This document shows, in pieces, positions 44,020-52,755 of a stretch of 64,000 nucleotides of DNA (the first letter of the stretch is position 1; each line of letters starts with the position of its first letter). The translations under genes and the position numbers were made by a program. The DNA comes from Pontibacter sp. HSC-14F20. Its GTDB lineage: Bacteria; Bacteroidota; Bacteroidia; Cytophagales; Hymenobacteraceae. Location of the stretch: assembly GCF_019599265.1 (NCBI RefSeq), contig NZ_JAHZTC010000003.1, positions 1-64,000 of the forward strand. Direction: 5' to 3'. The notes beneath the pieces were generated by a model, which ran no database searches, had not been told where the DNA came from, and saw only the letters and a list, made by a program, of their open reading frames with translations.

Positions 44020-44445
44020 ATGGAATCTTGGTTAGGATACGCACTCATAGCCATGCTCACAGGAGGCGTGGCGATGGTGTTTGCGAAGATGGGAATGAAT
44101 AACAATGCCAACGAGCACCTGGCTTTGGTTATCCGCACAGGAGTGCTGTTTATGATGGTGCTCGGCCATGCGCTGTATGCGGGCGGACTCAAGTCGGCAT
44201 TACAGATTGACAACAAAACACTTACCTGGTTTATACTGGCTGGCGTCTGCACTGCCGTCTACTGGATTTTATACTTTAAAGCCATCAAAACGGCCGATGT
44301 GTCGGTGGTAGCGACCATCGACCGGGCAGGTATACTGGTAACGGTGGGACTCTCTTACTTTTTGCTGAACGAACCGTTCACACCGCGCCTGCTGCTAGGC
44401 ATGGGCGTGATCTTGTGCGGAACTCTCATTCTGATCTGGAAATAA
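44020..44445 (+). CDS. EamA-family small membrane transporter
   Basis: A 141-residue protein with four to five helices, about half the length of a standard DMT/EamA exporter and similar to the short single-EamA-domain forms. The sequence RAGILVTVGLSYFLLNEPFTPRLLLGMGVILCGTLIL is the characteristic C-terminal repeat of EamA. I prefer the ATG at 44020 to an upstream start at 43969. It lies 3 bp before the GNAT gene; the two are probably co-transcribed. Confidence 0.85.
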   Translation: MESWLGYALIAMLTGGVAMVFAKMGMNNNANEHLALVIRTGVLFMMVLGHALYAGGLKSALQIDNKTLTWFILAGVCTAVYWILYFKAIKTADVSVVATIDRAGILVTVGLSYFLLNEPFTPRLLLGMGVILCGTLILIWK

Positions 44446-44448
44446 GCA

Positions 44449-44934
44449 ATGATACAGCTTGCAACAATGCAGCCGGAGCATGCCCTCGAGGTGCTCGGCA
44501 TCTACGGCGAAGGCCTGGAAACCGGTTTCTCTACCTTCAACACCGAGGTGCCCAGCTGGGAGGAATGGGACCGCAACCACCTGCCGCATACCCGAATAGT
44601 GGCTATTGAAAAGGATGAAGTGCTGGGTTGGGTGGCGCTGCTGCCTGTGTCGTCCAGAGCCTGTTACCGTGGCGTGGCCGAATTCAGTATATACATCGCC
44701 ACCCGCCACCGCGGCAGAGGTATAGCCGACCAACTAATGCACGCCATGATAAACGAAAGCGAAGCCAATGGCATTTGGACCTTACAATCATCAACTTTTG
44801 CCGACAATTTGACCAGCCTGCGGATGCAGGAGCGACACGGCTTCCGCCAGATCGGCTACCGCGAACGCATTGCCCAGCTACACGAGGTATGGCGCAACAC
44901 CATTCTGCTGGAGAGACGCAGCAATAAGTTCTAA
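44449..44934 (+). CDS. GNAT-family N-acetyltransferase (phosphinothricin acetyltransferase-like)
   Basis: A 161-residue GNAT with the layout of phosphinothricin/methionine-sulfone acetyltransferases: GLETGFSTFNTEVPSWEEWD near the start and the acetyl-CoA loop HRGRGIADQLMHAMI near residue 85, then the HGFRQIGYRERIAQ ending. Acceptor unproved. Located 3 bp after the EamA gene, which might export its product or an analogue; followed by a terminator. Confidence 0.85.
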   Translation: MIQLATMQPEHALEVLGIYGEGLETGFSTFNTEVPSWEEWDRNHLPHTRIVAIEKDEVLGWVALLPVSSRACYRGVAEFSIYIATRHRGRGIADQLMHAMINESEANGIWTLQSSTFADNLTSLRMQERHGFRQIGYRERIAQLHEVWRNTILLERRSNKF

Positions 44935-44938
44935 AGCA

Positions 44939-44964
44939 AAAGGCCCTGTACGCACAGGGCCTTT
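44939..44964 (+). terminator. Hairpin terminator after the GNAT gene
   Basis: An 11-bp stem AAAGGCCCTGT (44939-44949) with ACAGGGCCTTT (44954-44964) and a 4-base loop, then CGCTTT. Confidence 0.75.
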
Positions 44965-45141
44965 CGCTTTATGTGTCAAGGTATGGATTTATAAAAGGAA
45001 TATACCTGAGGGAGGTAGATTAAAACATACGCTATACCTAAGGTATAGATCCACTCCTAAAGTTTTCTTCGCTGTCTAAAAATACTAAGCCGTATTCTAT
45101 TTCCTACAGGTATACAGGTATAGAATTTTGGCAGCAAAAAC

Positions 45142-45957
45142 CTAAATAGTGCGCATGGTAAGGGCTTTGTAGTCCCATACCGTAATATCGTGTCCGTATT
45201 GTGTTTGGTCGATGTAAGGGCCGCGGCAGATTTTTTCTTTGGGTGTTTCCACGTCGTATTGCTCTTTGGCCCGCAGCAGCAGTTCGTCCATCAGCCAACG
45301 GGGTATCATGTCGCGGTCGGAAGGATATACGAAATGAAAACTCATGAACTGTGCCAGCATAAGTTGCCAGTGCTGCTCGGTGTAAGACCAAAGGCGGTTC
45401 CAGTCTAATTTTTCGCCGCATCGTAGGATGAGGTGGTTAATGTCTGAGCCATCGTATCGTTCGCGGTTCTGCACGTACAGCTTGCACCAGATAAGCTCTT
45501 CAGGCGGCATAAACTTCACCTTAACCCCATATAATTCTCCTTCGGTGGCGTACTCAAACCAGCGGTCATCCACGGGGCACAGGCTGGCCGGGTTATTATA
45601 GATCAGGTCCATCAGGTGATCTTCCTTTTTGGCTTTGGCCAGCCAGCGGGCATCAGTCATCTCGGTATCGTAGCCGCTTTCCGCAAAGGTTTTGAGTATG
45701 CGGGGGCACTCTCCTACCTTGCAGAAAATATCCAGGTCTTTGGTGGCCCTGTTAATCCCGGTATACATATCGAGGGCGAGGCCACCTCCTACCAGATACT
45801 TCGCCTCGCTCTTGACTAGCAGGTTCAGCGCTTCTTTGTAAAAGTCCTCTGCCGATAGCTTATTGGAAGGCTTTTGCCCATTTTTCGACAAGGCACTTGT
45901 TACTTTTTCCGTCGTCTGGGTTTTTTTTATTTTTGTATTATTCAGTTGCTTGCTCAT
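45142..45957 (-). CDS. Nucleotidyltransferase-fold protein
   Basis: A 271-residue protein. A basic N-terminal tail (~1-30) precedes a nucleotidyltransferase domain with the GG motif YLVGGGLALDMYTGINRATKDLDIF (split: YLVGGGLAL, then ATKDLDIF) near residue 60, giving the G-G-x-DxD layout of polymerase-beta-type enzymes. A PPEELIWCKLYV segment follows. These are typical of stand-alone NTP-transferases of the MNT or AbiEii-like kind. No toxin/antitoxin partner is adjacent. Single gene. Confidence 0.8.
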   Translation of the reverse strand: MSKQLNNTKIKKTQTTEKVTSALSKNGQKPSNKLSAEDFYKEALNLLVKSEAKYLVGGGLALDMYTGINRATKDLDIFCKVGECPRILKTFAESGYDTEMTDARWLAKAKKEDHLMDLIYNNPASLCPVDDRWFEYATEGELYGVKVKFMPPEELIWCKLYVQNRERYDGSDINHLILRCGEKLDWNRLWSYTEQHWQLMLAQFMSFHFVYPSDRDMIPRWLMDELLLRAKEQYDVETPKEKICRGPYIDQTQYGHDITVWDYKALTMRTI

Positions 45958-46195
45958 GTGTTCATTCAGGCTCCAGGATCTATGAAATGTTCAGAAGGAG
46001 ACAGCATGGCCTGAAGACTGCCTCTAGCGGAAACAGTCTAAATTGTACTACTCCTAAATCTATAACTGAGGTAAGTGGTTTACTGATGAAGTGCCGAATT
46101 AGTTGTAGCACTTACTAAATAAAGAATCAGATAGCGCAAGACCATTAAATAAGTCCAAAAAACAGCCAAATGGTTTAAATATTTCGCTGTATACC

Positions 46196-47557
46196 TTAGT
46201 AAAAATCTAAAGCTGAACTAAAGGTATTACCGGCCTTTACATAGAACGGGAAATTGGCGGTGGCAACGTTTCCTTGCCCGTCATACACATAGGCATACAG
46301 CCTGTAAGGGCCCTCCTGCTGCGGAGCTTTGAGCGTAACGCTGTTACCTGCCGCTTTCTGAAGGGCATCAGGTATCACTTCCGGCTTTTGTTCTTTTATG
46401 GCATTGCCATCTTCGCTCACGGTTTCGGGTAGCAATTCCCACTTTACCTGCAGACTATCGCCATCCGGGTCTGTGGCAAAAACGGCGGCTGTGGAGAGTT
46501 CGCCGGGTTGCAGGTATACCTGGTCAGATGGGAAAATGTCTTTCAGTGATAAATAAGCAATGTGCGGCGCACGATTGAAGTCGCGCTTTCCGCTCCAGAT
46601 TTCGCGCATCACCTGCGCCATTTCGGTCTCTTCGCCGGTTTCGGTCATGATGCTGAACCAGGTTGGCGTTGTCTCATATTTGTACCCCCAGATAAAAGCA
46701 TAGGCCCCGAGGCAACGATCCGGGTCAGCCAGCACCGTTTTCTCATACCTTTGGCGGGCAAAGGCGGCTTTCTCCGAACTGGTCTGCTCGATGGGCGCAT
46801 ACCACCAGGTGGTGTAGGTTTCCCAGTAACCCCGCCCTCCAAACTCAGCGATAACATAGGGGCCATCCCAGTTCGTATCGCGAACTTCTGCCGGTAGGTC
46901 GTAAAGAGCCCCGAATGAGTTGATAGAGAGAATGTCTATAGCCGGGCAGCGGCGCTTAATCAGGTTAACGACCTGATTTGGTACGTTCATCACCGTGGTG
47001 GTAGTCGGGTGATTAGGGTCGATTTTATGGATCATTTCTGCAACACCATTCACGGCATCCCATACCTTCACATTTGATCCTTCAGCGTATAACTCGTTGC
47101 CTACCACCCACATCAGCAGGGCCGGATGGTCTTTATACTTGAGCACTTCTTCACGCAAACGCTCCTTCTGGGCAGCCACGTCGTCTTTATCGTAATAGTT
47201 AAATCCTTCCCGCTCGCGCTCCATCCAGAGCCCCAGCATCACGGTCAGGCCTTGTTGGTGCGCTTCGTCGAGTATTCGTTGGGTGTCTTCATCGGTGTGC
47301 CATACCCGGATAGAATTACCGCCATAGGCCGCTACTTTGTCAAAATAAGTGTAGCCGGCGGCTCCTTTTATAAAGTAAGGTTTGCCGTGACGGTAGAGGG
47401 TATACTTGTCGCCTTCCTTCACTACCTCAACCGTGCGTCCCATTTTGACATATTGCTGATTATCAGATGTTAAAAAAGAACAAGAGCTGATTAGTAGCAG
47501 GCAAAAGAGAAAAATTGCACTCTTACTGGTGAAACAAACCATTATGTGGGTAAACAT
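46196..47557 (-). CDS. GH2/TIM-barrel-type glycosidase lipoprotein
   Basis: A 453-residue lipoprotein. Starts at 47557 or 47542 are possible; the latter gives a signal ending at ISSCSF (lipobox Cys). The domain after residue ~35 is a (beta/alpha)8 glycosidase: IRVWHTDEDTQ and LGLWMERE precede MWVVGNELY, the acid/base Glu in WxxGNE, and YVIAEFGGRG supplies a candidate nucleophile Glu. A C-terminal beta domain follows (DGDSLQVKWE, VYDGQGNVATA). It would act on an exported polysaccharide. It is divergent from a GT2 synthase-like gene, 175 bp away. Confidence 0.85.
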   Translation of the reverse strand: MFTHIMVCFTSKSAIFLFCLLLISSCSFLTSDNQQYVKMGRTVEVVKEGDKYTLYRHGKPYFIKGAAGYTYFDKVAAYGGNSIRVWHTDEDTQRILDEAHQQGLTVMLGLWMEREREGFNYYDKDDVAAQKERLREEVLKYKDHPALLMWVVGNELYAEGSNVKVWDAVNGVAEMIHKIDPNHPTTTTVMNVPNQVVNLIKRRCPAIDILSINSFGALYDLPAEVRDTNWDGPYVIAEFGGRGYWETYTTWWYAPIEQTSSEKAAFARQRYEKTVLADPDRCLGAYAFIWGYKYETTPTWFSIMTETGEETEMAQVMREIWSGKRDFNRAPHIAYLSLKDIFPSDQVYLQPGELSTAAVFATDPDGDSLQVKWELLPETVSEDGNAIKEQKPEVIPDALQKAAGNSVTLKAPQQEGPYRLYAYVYDGQGNVATANFPFYVKAGNTFSSALDFY

Positions 47558-47732
47558 ATTGCAGGTATAGGGTGGGTGGAAGTAATCAAAATCAGTTTGA
47601 AGCGACAGAACTTTTGAGGCTAATACGAGTATAAACTTCAGATGTTATTGCACCAGATAATCATAAAGCATGCAAAACAACAGCTGCATGTTCAATAAGC
47701 CATTCTTAAGATAATACACGTTTCATTCCCCG

Positions 47733-49544
47733 ATGTATAACGCTCCTGCCAGTAATCCGAAAGTACAGCATGCTTCTCTTCCCGGCGTTGACCCAAAGCC
47801 GAAGGATGTCCTGACTATCCGGCTGATGATCGTGATGGGCCTGATCTCGATGGTGCTGTTCCTATACTGGTTCATCGACAAAGACCATATCGGCTACCTG
47901 CCCCTCTACATCATGCTGACCACTGCGCTGGGTTTCAAACTCCTCCGTACCCTGCATGAGTGGTACCATTACTTTGATGTGAGTGTACCTGTTAAGCCCA
48001 AACTGCGCACTAAATTTAAGGTAGATGTGCTCACTACTTTCTGCCCCGGCGAGCCCTACGAGATGATCGTCAACACGCTGGAAGCCATTCAGCGCATACG
48101 ATACCCGCATACCACCTACCTCTGCGATGAGGCCGATGATCCGTTTCTAAGAAGAGAATGCGCCCGCCTGGGCGTGATCCACGTTACCCGTACCCAGAAA
48201 ATCAATGCCAAAGCCGGCAACATCAACAACGCCCTGAAGCAGGCCACCGGCGACATCTGTCTCGTTCTGGACCCTGACCATGTGCCTGTGCCGGAGTTTC
48301 TGGATGAAGTGCTGCCTTATTTTGAAGACCCTGAAATAGGCTATGTGCAGTGCGTGCAGGCCTACTACAACCAGAAAGAAAGTCTGGTGGCCTATGGCGC
48401 TGCCGAGCAAACCTACAATTTCTACGGCCCGATGATGATGGGGATGAATGCACACGGTACAGCGCAGGCCATTGGTGCCAACTGTACCTTCCGCCGCAGC
48501 GCCCTCGACAGCATTGGCGGTCATGCCGCTGGTCTGGCCGAAGATATGCACACTGCCATGCAACTGCACGCCAAGGGCTGGAAATCGGTTTACGTACCCA
48601 AAATCCTGAATCGTGGTTTGGTGCCGGGCACGCTTTCGGCTTACTACAAACAACAGGTAAAGTGGAGCCGCGGCACGTTCGAACTGCTCTTTATAGTATA
48701 CCCGAAGCTGTTCAAACACTTCACCTGGCGGCAGCGCATCCATTACGGCACACTTCCGCTCTACTACCTTTTCGGAATGTTCAACCTGATCGATTTCCTG
48801 ATTCCTTCGCTGGCCCTGATCATGGCAGAGTTCCCGTGGTACGTGTCGCTGGGTGAGTTTTTGATCATGTTCACGCCTTTCTTCCTGATTTCCATCGCCA
48901 TCCGGCACTATGCGCAGCGCTGGTATCATGAGAAAAATGAAAAAGGCTTCCATATGTTCGGGGGCATACTGCGCACCGGCACCTGGTGGATCTTCCTGCT
49001 GGGACTCATTTACTCTATTTTCCGGGTGAAAGTGCCGTATATACCCACGCCCAAAGACGACAAACCGAAAAACAACTGGCTGCTGAGTCTCCCTAATATC
49101 CTAATGATCGGGTTGATGCTCGGAGCCATTGCCTATAGCCAGCACCTGTACGGACACCTTTATACCAACCCTTATGTGCAGATGATGGCCATGTTCTCGC
49201 TGGTGAACATTGGTATACTGGGCACGGTGGTGGTAATCGGGCAAGAAAAATCTATACAATGGGTGCGCCACAATATTTTGCACGCCGACATCCTGCAACC
49301 TGTCCTGCAACCGCTCCGGCTAGCCATCTGGCGAACACGACACAGCTTTTACGACGGCATCCGGTACGTGGCTATTGTCATCACGATGGGCTCGGTGGCT
49401 GTCTCGACCAGTTTCCTGCTGTTTGGTTATAAGCCTTATAACACTCCTCAAAAGCAAGACAGGCCACTTGTCCAAAAGCCGGTTAAACCAGACGCCGGCA
49501 CACATGCGACCTTTCCGGTGAGTATGCCGCCCACACCCAGGTAA
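47733..49544 (+). CDS. GT2 glycosyltransferase, cellulose-synthase-like
   Basis: A 603-residue inner-membrane protein. Two N-terminal membrane helices (~28-48, 55-72), a GT2 catalytic domain (~92-330) with the conserved D, DPDHVPVP (DxD), AEDMH (a TED-type acidic motif) and QQVKWSRG (a QxxRW-like motif), then four to five C-terminal membrane helices. This is the processive-synthase (BcsA/cellulose-synthase-like) architecture, though shorter and without a PilZ domain. It probably makes and exports a beta-linked polysaccharide. It is divergent from the GH2-type glycosidase. Confidence 0.9.
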   Translation: MYNAPASNPKVQHASLPGVDPKPKDVLTIRLMIVMGLISMVLFLYWFIDKDHIGYLPLYIMLTTALGFKLLRTLHEWYHYFDVSVPVKPKLRTKFKVDVLTTFCPGEPYEMIVNTLEAIQRIRYPHTTYLCDEADDPFLRRECARLGVIHVTRTQKINAKAGNINNALKQATGDICLVLDPDHVPVPEFLDEVLPYFEDPEIGYVQCVQAYYNQKESLVAYGAAEQTYNFYGPMMMGMNAHGTAQAIGANCTFRRSALDSIGGHAAGLAEDMHTAMQLHAKGWKSVYVPKILNRGLVPGTLSAYYKQQVKWSRGTFELLFIVYPKLFKHFTWRQRIHYGTLPLYYLFGMFNLIDFLIPSLALIMAEFPWYVSLGEFLIMFTPFFLISIAIRHYAQRWYHEKNEKGFHMFGGILRTGTWWIFLLGLIYSIFRVKVPYIPTPKDDKPKNNWLLSLPNILMIGLMLGAIAYSQHLYGHLYTNPYVQMMAMFSLVNIGILGTVVVIGQEKSIQWVRHNILHADILQPVLQPLRLAIWRTRHSFYDGIRYVAIVITMGSVAVSTSFLLFGYKPYNTPQKQDRPLVQKPVKPDAGTHATFPVSMPPTPR

Positions 49545-49629
49545 GTCCGGTCATAAATACCCCAACAGTTGACGTCCGCTCCCGTTTATAGCTATAGTGT
49601 ATCGATGTAAAACGCTAAAACTTATACCT

Positions 49630-50370
49630 ATGAACAGACACTCATCAGACCGGGATTACGACCGCCAGCAGGGAGGTTTCCATACCCATCGCTCAGAGCG
49701 CTATCGCCATCCGGAGCAGGACAGAGACTATCGCTTCGACGACTATGGCTCTGCAGCGCACGGCGGCTATGGCAACGAGAGCTACCAGGACACCTGGGGC
49801 AACCAGGGAAATGAGCGGGGTGGTTCACGCAACTATTCCAATACAAACATCACCGACAGCAATACTTACAGCACTTCCCGCAACTACGGCAACATGGGCA
49901 GCTACGGTGGCGCCCAGGGCTTCGGCGACAGCAGAGGCGGCCGCCACGACTCAAGCCACCCCTTCGATAGCGGCATGGGCTCGCAGCGCAGGTATGGCAG
50001 CGAGGGCCGTGGATCGATGGGCGGCCGCGGATACCAGCAAGAAGGCCGGGATTATAGCCGCCATAACAGGTATGGCTCCAACCGTGAAGACCTGTACGGA
50101 AATGAAGTGTCGCGCCGTTTTGAGGGACGTGGCGGACAGGAGCGCTACGACTTTGAGCGCGACGATTACTACAGTTCCAACTACGGTGATGACCAGGGCA
50201 ACTACATGGGAGGCGGCTACCACCGCGAATCGCGCAGCAGGTATGGCGATGGGGATTACGGCTCGGGCGGCTACCTGCAGTCAGGCAATCAAAATCGTAC
50301 ACACCGCGGCAACCAGGAGCGCCCACGCGAATTTAACACAGCCCGCAACCGTTGGGCTACCGACTGGTAG
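49630..50370 (+). CDS. Arg/Gly/Tyr-rich disordered protein
   Basis: A 246-residue protein from the ATG at 49630; an upstream start at 49597 exists. It is almost wholly low-complexity Gly, Arg, Tyr, Ser, Asp and Asn with repeated RYG, GGY and RGG-like elements, and no catalytic domain. Its composition resembles RNA-binding RGG/YG-rich or phase-separation-prone proteins, and also some Bacteroidota stress proteins. It has no predicted signal peptide or membrane helix. The real function is unknown. Codon use alternates Arg/Gly with Tyr so that the reverse frames are also open; those frames are artefacts. Confidence 0.75.
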   Translation: MNRHSSDRDYDRQQGGFHTHRSERYRHPEQDRDYRFDDYGSAAHGGYGNESYQDTWGNQGNERGGSRNYSNTNITDSNTYSTSRNYGNMGSYGGAQGFGDSRGGRHDSSHPFDSGMGSQRRYGSEGRGSMGGRGYQQEGRDYSRHNRYGSNREDLYGNEVSRRFEGRGGQERYDFERDDYYSSNYGDDQGNYMGGGYHRESRSRYGDGDYGSGGYLQSGNQNRTHRGNQERPREFNTARNRWATDW

Positions 50371-50458
50371 TCAGGTATGGCTTCTTCGCTTGAGCAGGAT
50401 GATCTTGCAATCGGAAGTACTGACCAAATGACTGAAAACAGGTATAGCTACGACAAAC

Positions 50459-50491
50459 AGCAAAGGCGCAGCTTATCGCTGCACCTTTGCT
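50459..50491. terminator. Hairpin between the RG-rich gene and GH25 gene
   Basis: A 14-base arm (50459-50472) pairs with 50478-50491 with one mismatch or wobble around a 5-base loop. The right arm lies within the last codons of the GH25 gene. Confidence 0.6.
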
Positions 50492-51351
50492 GTTTCTGTC
50501 GGTTCTTTCGGCGAAATGCAAAGTTTCAGGATATCCTTCTTGGTACCATAGAAGATGTTGCAGTCCACCGGCCCCCTTATACCTTCAATTACACCGCGGT
50601 CGGTATGCTGCCAGAACGAGAGCAGAGCCCGGTCGGTGCGCTGCATTTGTAATTCCTTCACGTTGTAGTGCGCAATCCAGAGCGTGTATTCATCAAAGAA
50701 GCCCTCCAGATAATCCTTATAAAAGCTGTAACCGGTATAGATGATGGGTTTTACGCCATAGGCCCGCTCTACGTGCACCAGCCATTCCTTGATATCGCCC
50801 CGGAAATGGTTGAGTGGCTGCTTGCCGCGCACTTCCACGTCCAGTACGGGGGGCAGGTCACCGGGCTGCAGCACCACCGTCTGAATAAAATTACGGGCCT
50901 GCTCCTCTGGCAACACATTAGGCCGGTAAAAGTGGTAGGCTCCCCGGATGATGCCGACTTCCTGCGTTCCCTCCCAGTTGCGCTCGTAGTGGCTGTCTTT
51001 CAGTTTCTTGCCCTCGGTGGCTTTGATAAAAGCAAAGGACACATCGTTGTCGCGCACTTTCTCCCAGTTTATCTTGCGCTGGTACTTAGACACGTCTATA
51101 CCCAGTATGGTATTGCCGAGCGGATTATGCCCTTCAGGCCAGATTGGCTGCTTCTTTTCTGTGAAAAACTCCACATAGAGCACCAGCAAACCAATAGCAG
51201 CCACAACGCCAACCCCGATCCAGAACGGCAGTTTCGACTGTTTTTTCTTGCTTTTTTTTCGCTTTGGCGCAGCACGGGGCACCCTGGGGGCCTGAGGGGC
51301 CTTGGGGGACTTAATGGGTTTCAGCGGCGCGGGCGTTCTGACTGTACTCAT
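50473..51351 (-). CDS. GH25 lysozyme-family muramidase
   Basis: A 292-residue protein from the ATG at 51351; a TTG at 51372 is less likely. The Pro/Lys-rich N-terminus (~1-40) and one membrane helix (~42-62) anchor it, with the catalytic domain exported. The GH25 domain starts at GIDVSKYQRKINWEKV, with FAFIKATEG, GAYHFYRP and PPVLDVEV carrying the expected Asp and Glu catalytic positions. It would cleave the muramic acid-GlcNAc bond of peptidoglycan in the periplasm. Monocistronic, minus strand. Confidence 0.9.
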   Translation of the reverse strand: MSTVRTPAPLKPIKSPKAPQAPRVPRAAPKRKKSKKKQSKLPFWIGVGVVAAIGLLVLYVEFFTEKKQPIWPEGHNPLGNTILGIDVSKYQRKINWEKVRDNDVSFAFIKATEGKKLKDSHYERNWEGTQEVGIIRGAYHFYRPNVLPEEQARNFIQTVVLQPGDLPPVLDVEVRGKQPLNHFRGDIKEWLVHVERAYGVKPIIYTGYSFYKDYLEGFFDEYTLWIAHYNVKELQMQRTDRALLSFWQHTDRGVIEGIRGPVDCNIFYGTKKDILKLCISPKEPTETAKVQR

Positions 51352-51417
51352 GGTTTGCTGTGGGGAAAGCAAAGATATACCATTCGGGCTAATTGCACTG
51401 CGACGCGTCCTAAAAAC

Positions 51418-52527
51418 TTAACGCCCCATACCTGAGAGGTGCTCCAGCTGCGTGCCATCGTGCAAGGTAAAGCCTTTCATCAGGTCGGCGGTGAGGCAGG
51501 AGTGCACCGGAAGTATACCTACCAGATCACCGATCGTATACCTGTCGAAGAGTGCTTTGCTTGCGCGTAGCGTGCCGTGCTCCTGCGAAAGCGACACCAC
51601 CGCTATACCTTCCAGGGGCGCTGACCAACCGTTTTCAGACAAGTCCACCACACGCCCATAGATCAGCGAACCATCTGCTGTGGCCAGGCTGTCTTTAGAA
51701 AAATGTACACTACCACCATGCACGATGATCTCGTTACGCTCGGGATGCTTGGCGATGACCGGGCAGGCCATGCACACCGCTATCTGTCTGAAATTGCAGG
51801 AGCCGATGTGCTGTTGGGTGAGGTCGTAAAAAACATAATTGCCCGGCCTGATCTCGTCTACTCCGCTGAAATGCTGCAAAATACTACACGAAGGCGTGTC
51901 TCCGATCGATACCTTCAGCGCCGGGAAACGGGCCTTATACCTGTCGCGGACCAGGTTCAGGAGGAAAACAGTGGTGTGGTGGATGGTGCGAATGGCATCG
52001 GCATCGGTTTGTTTGTAGGTATGGCCGTCGTGGGCGAGCACGCCTGTAAACTGCAACAAGTCGCTTTGTTCCATCAGTGTTACTATCGCATCGAGTTCTT
52101 CGTGACTGTGCGGCAGGATGCCCGTGCGGTGATAGCCGGTATCGATTTTAAGACAGAGGTTAACCGGGTATTGTACTTGTTCTGCTAGCGCCTGCACCGT
52201 TTCGATGTTCACAGCCACCAGATGCAACTGCACTTTAGCGGCCAGTTCATTTACCAACGCCATCTCCCGGATGTTCACAGGTATAGCCACCAGTATATCA
52301 GTCCAGCCATGAGAGGCAAAATAGCGCGCCATTTTGAGTGACGAAACTGTAATACCCGTTGTGCCTGCTTCCCGGAACCACCCCCCGACCTGTGCCGACT
52401 GATGCGTTTTAAAATGCGGCCGTAGCCGGATGTTGTTACGGGCTGCCTTTTCAGCCATCATGGCGATGTTATGGCGACACTTTATTTCGTCCAGCAGAAG
52501 CGTGGTTTGCATGATATGGTCGAGCAT
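51418..52527 (-). CDS. D-threonine aldolase-like PLP enzyme (alanine racemase N-terminal fold)
   Basis: About 369 residues from the ATG at 52527. The frame extends upstream to 52665 but that 46-residue part is not conserved-looking and includes a run of motif copies. The TIM-barrel PLP domain has the Schiff-base Lys in RPHFKTHQ (~residue 42). The C-terminal domain carries IIVHGGSVHFSKD and a VHSCLTADL motif, in which His and Cys ligate the metal of D-threonine aldolases/D-serine dehydratases. It would cleave D-beta-hydroxy amino acids. Monocistronic. Confidence 0.85.
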   Translation of the reverse strand: MLDHIMQTTLLLDEIKCRHNIAMMAEKAARNNIRLRPHFKTHQSAQVGGWFREAGTTGITVSSLKMARYFASHGWTDILVAIPVNIREMALVNELAAKVQLHLVAVNIETVQALAEQVQYPVNLCLKIDTGYHRTGILPHSHEELDAIVTLMEQSDLLQFTGVLAHDGHTYKQTDADAIRTIHHTTVFLLNLVRDRYKARFPALKVSIGDTPSCSILQHFSGVDEIRPGNYVFYDLTQQHIGSCNFRQIAVCMACPVIAKHPERNEIIVHGGSVHFSKDSLATADGSLIYGRVVDLSENGWSAPLEGIAVVSLSQEHGTLRASKALFDRYTIGDLVGILPVHSCLTADLMKGFTLHDGTQLEHLSGMGR

Positions 52528-52659
52528 AGTAGTTGGCTTAACAGGTATAGCGGGCAGTTGCGTGGCAGGTATAGCACTAGATCCTGTAACAGGAAAATCA
52601 TTTTTATGATAAAAATCACCCCTTTGCCCTGCCCGAAATTTCAGAAAAAACGCGCTGAC

Positions 52660-52671
52660 TGACAAATGTCA
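52660..52671. promoter_or_regulatory. TGACA-N2-TGTCA inverted repeat upstream of hemN
   Basis: TGACAAATGTCA lies 85-96 bp before the hemN start. It resembles a CRP/FNR-type half-site pair with altered spacing, which would suit an oxygen-linked gene; the spacing is unusual so the call is weak. Confidence 0.35.
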
Positions 52672-52755
52672 TTTCTTCGGTAGCCTGCGTGCCCGACCTT
52701 TGTAAACGTAATGGAGCAGATGTCTGCTTCGGTATAGAATAAAGAAGAGTCGAAT

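Noticed and set aside
49745-50431. Alternative plus-strand Ala/Thr-rich frame over the RG-rich gene
   Set aside because: Out-of-frame reading of the same repetitive codons; the RG-rich frame has the better start and length.
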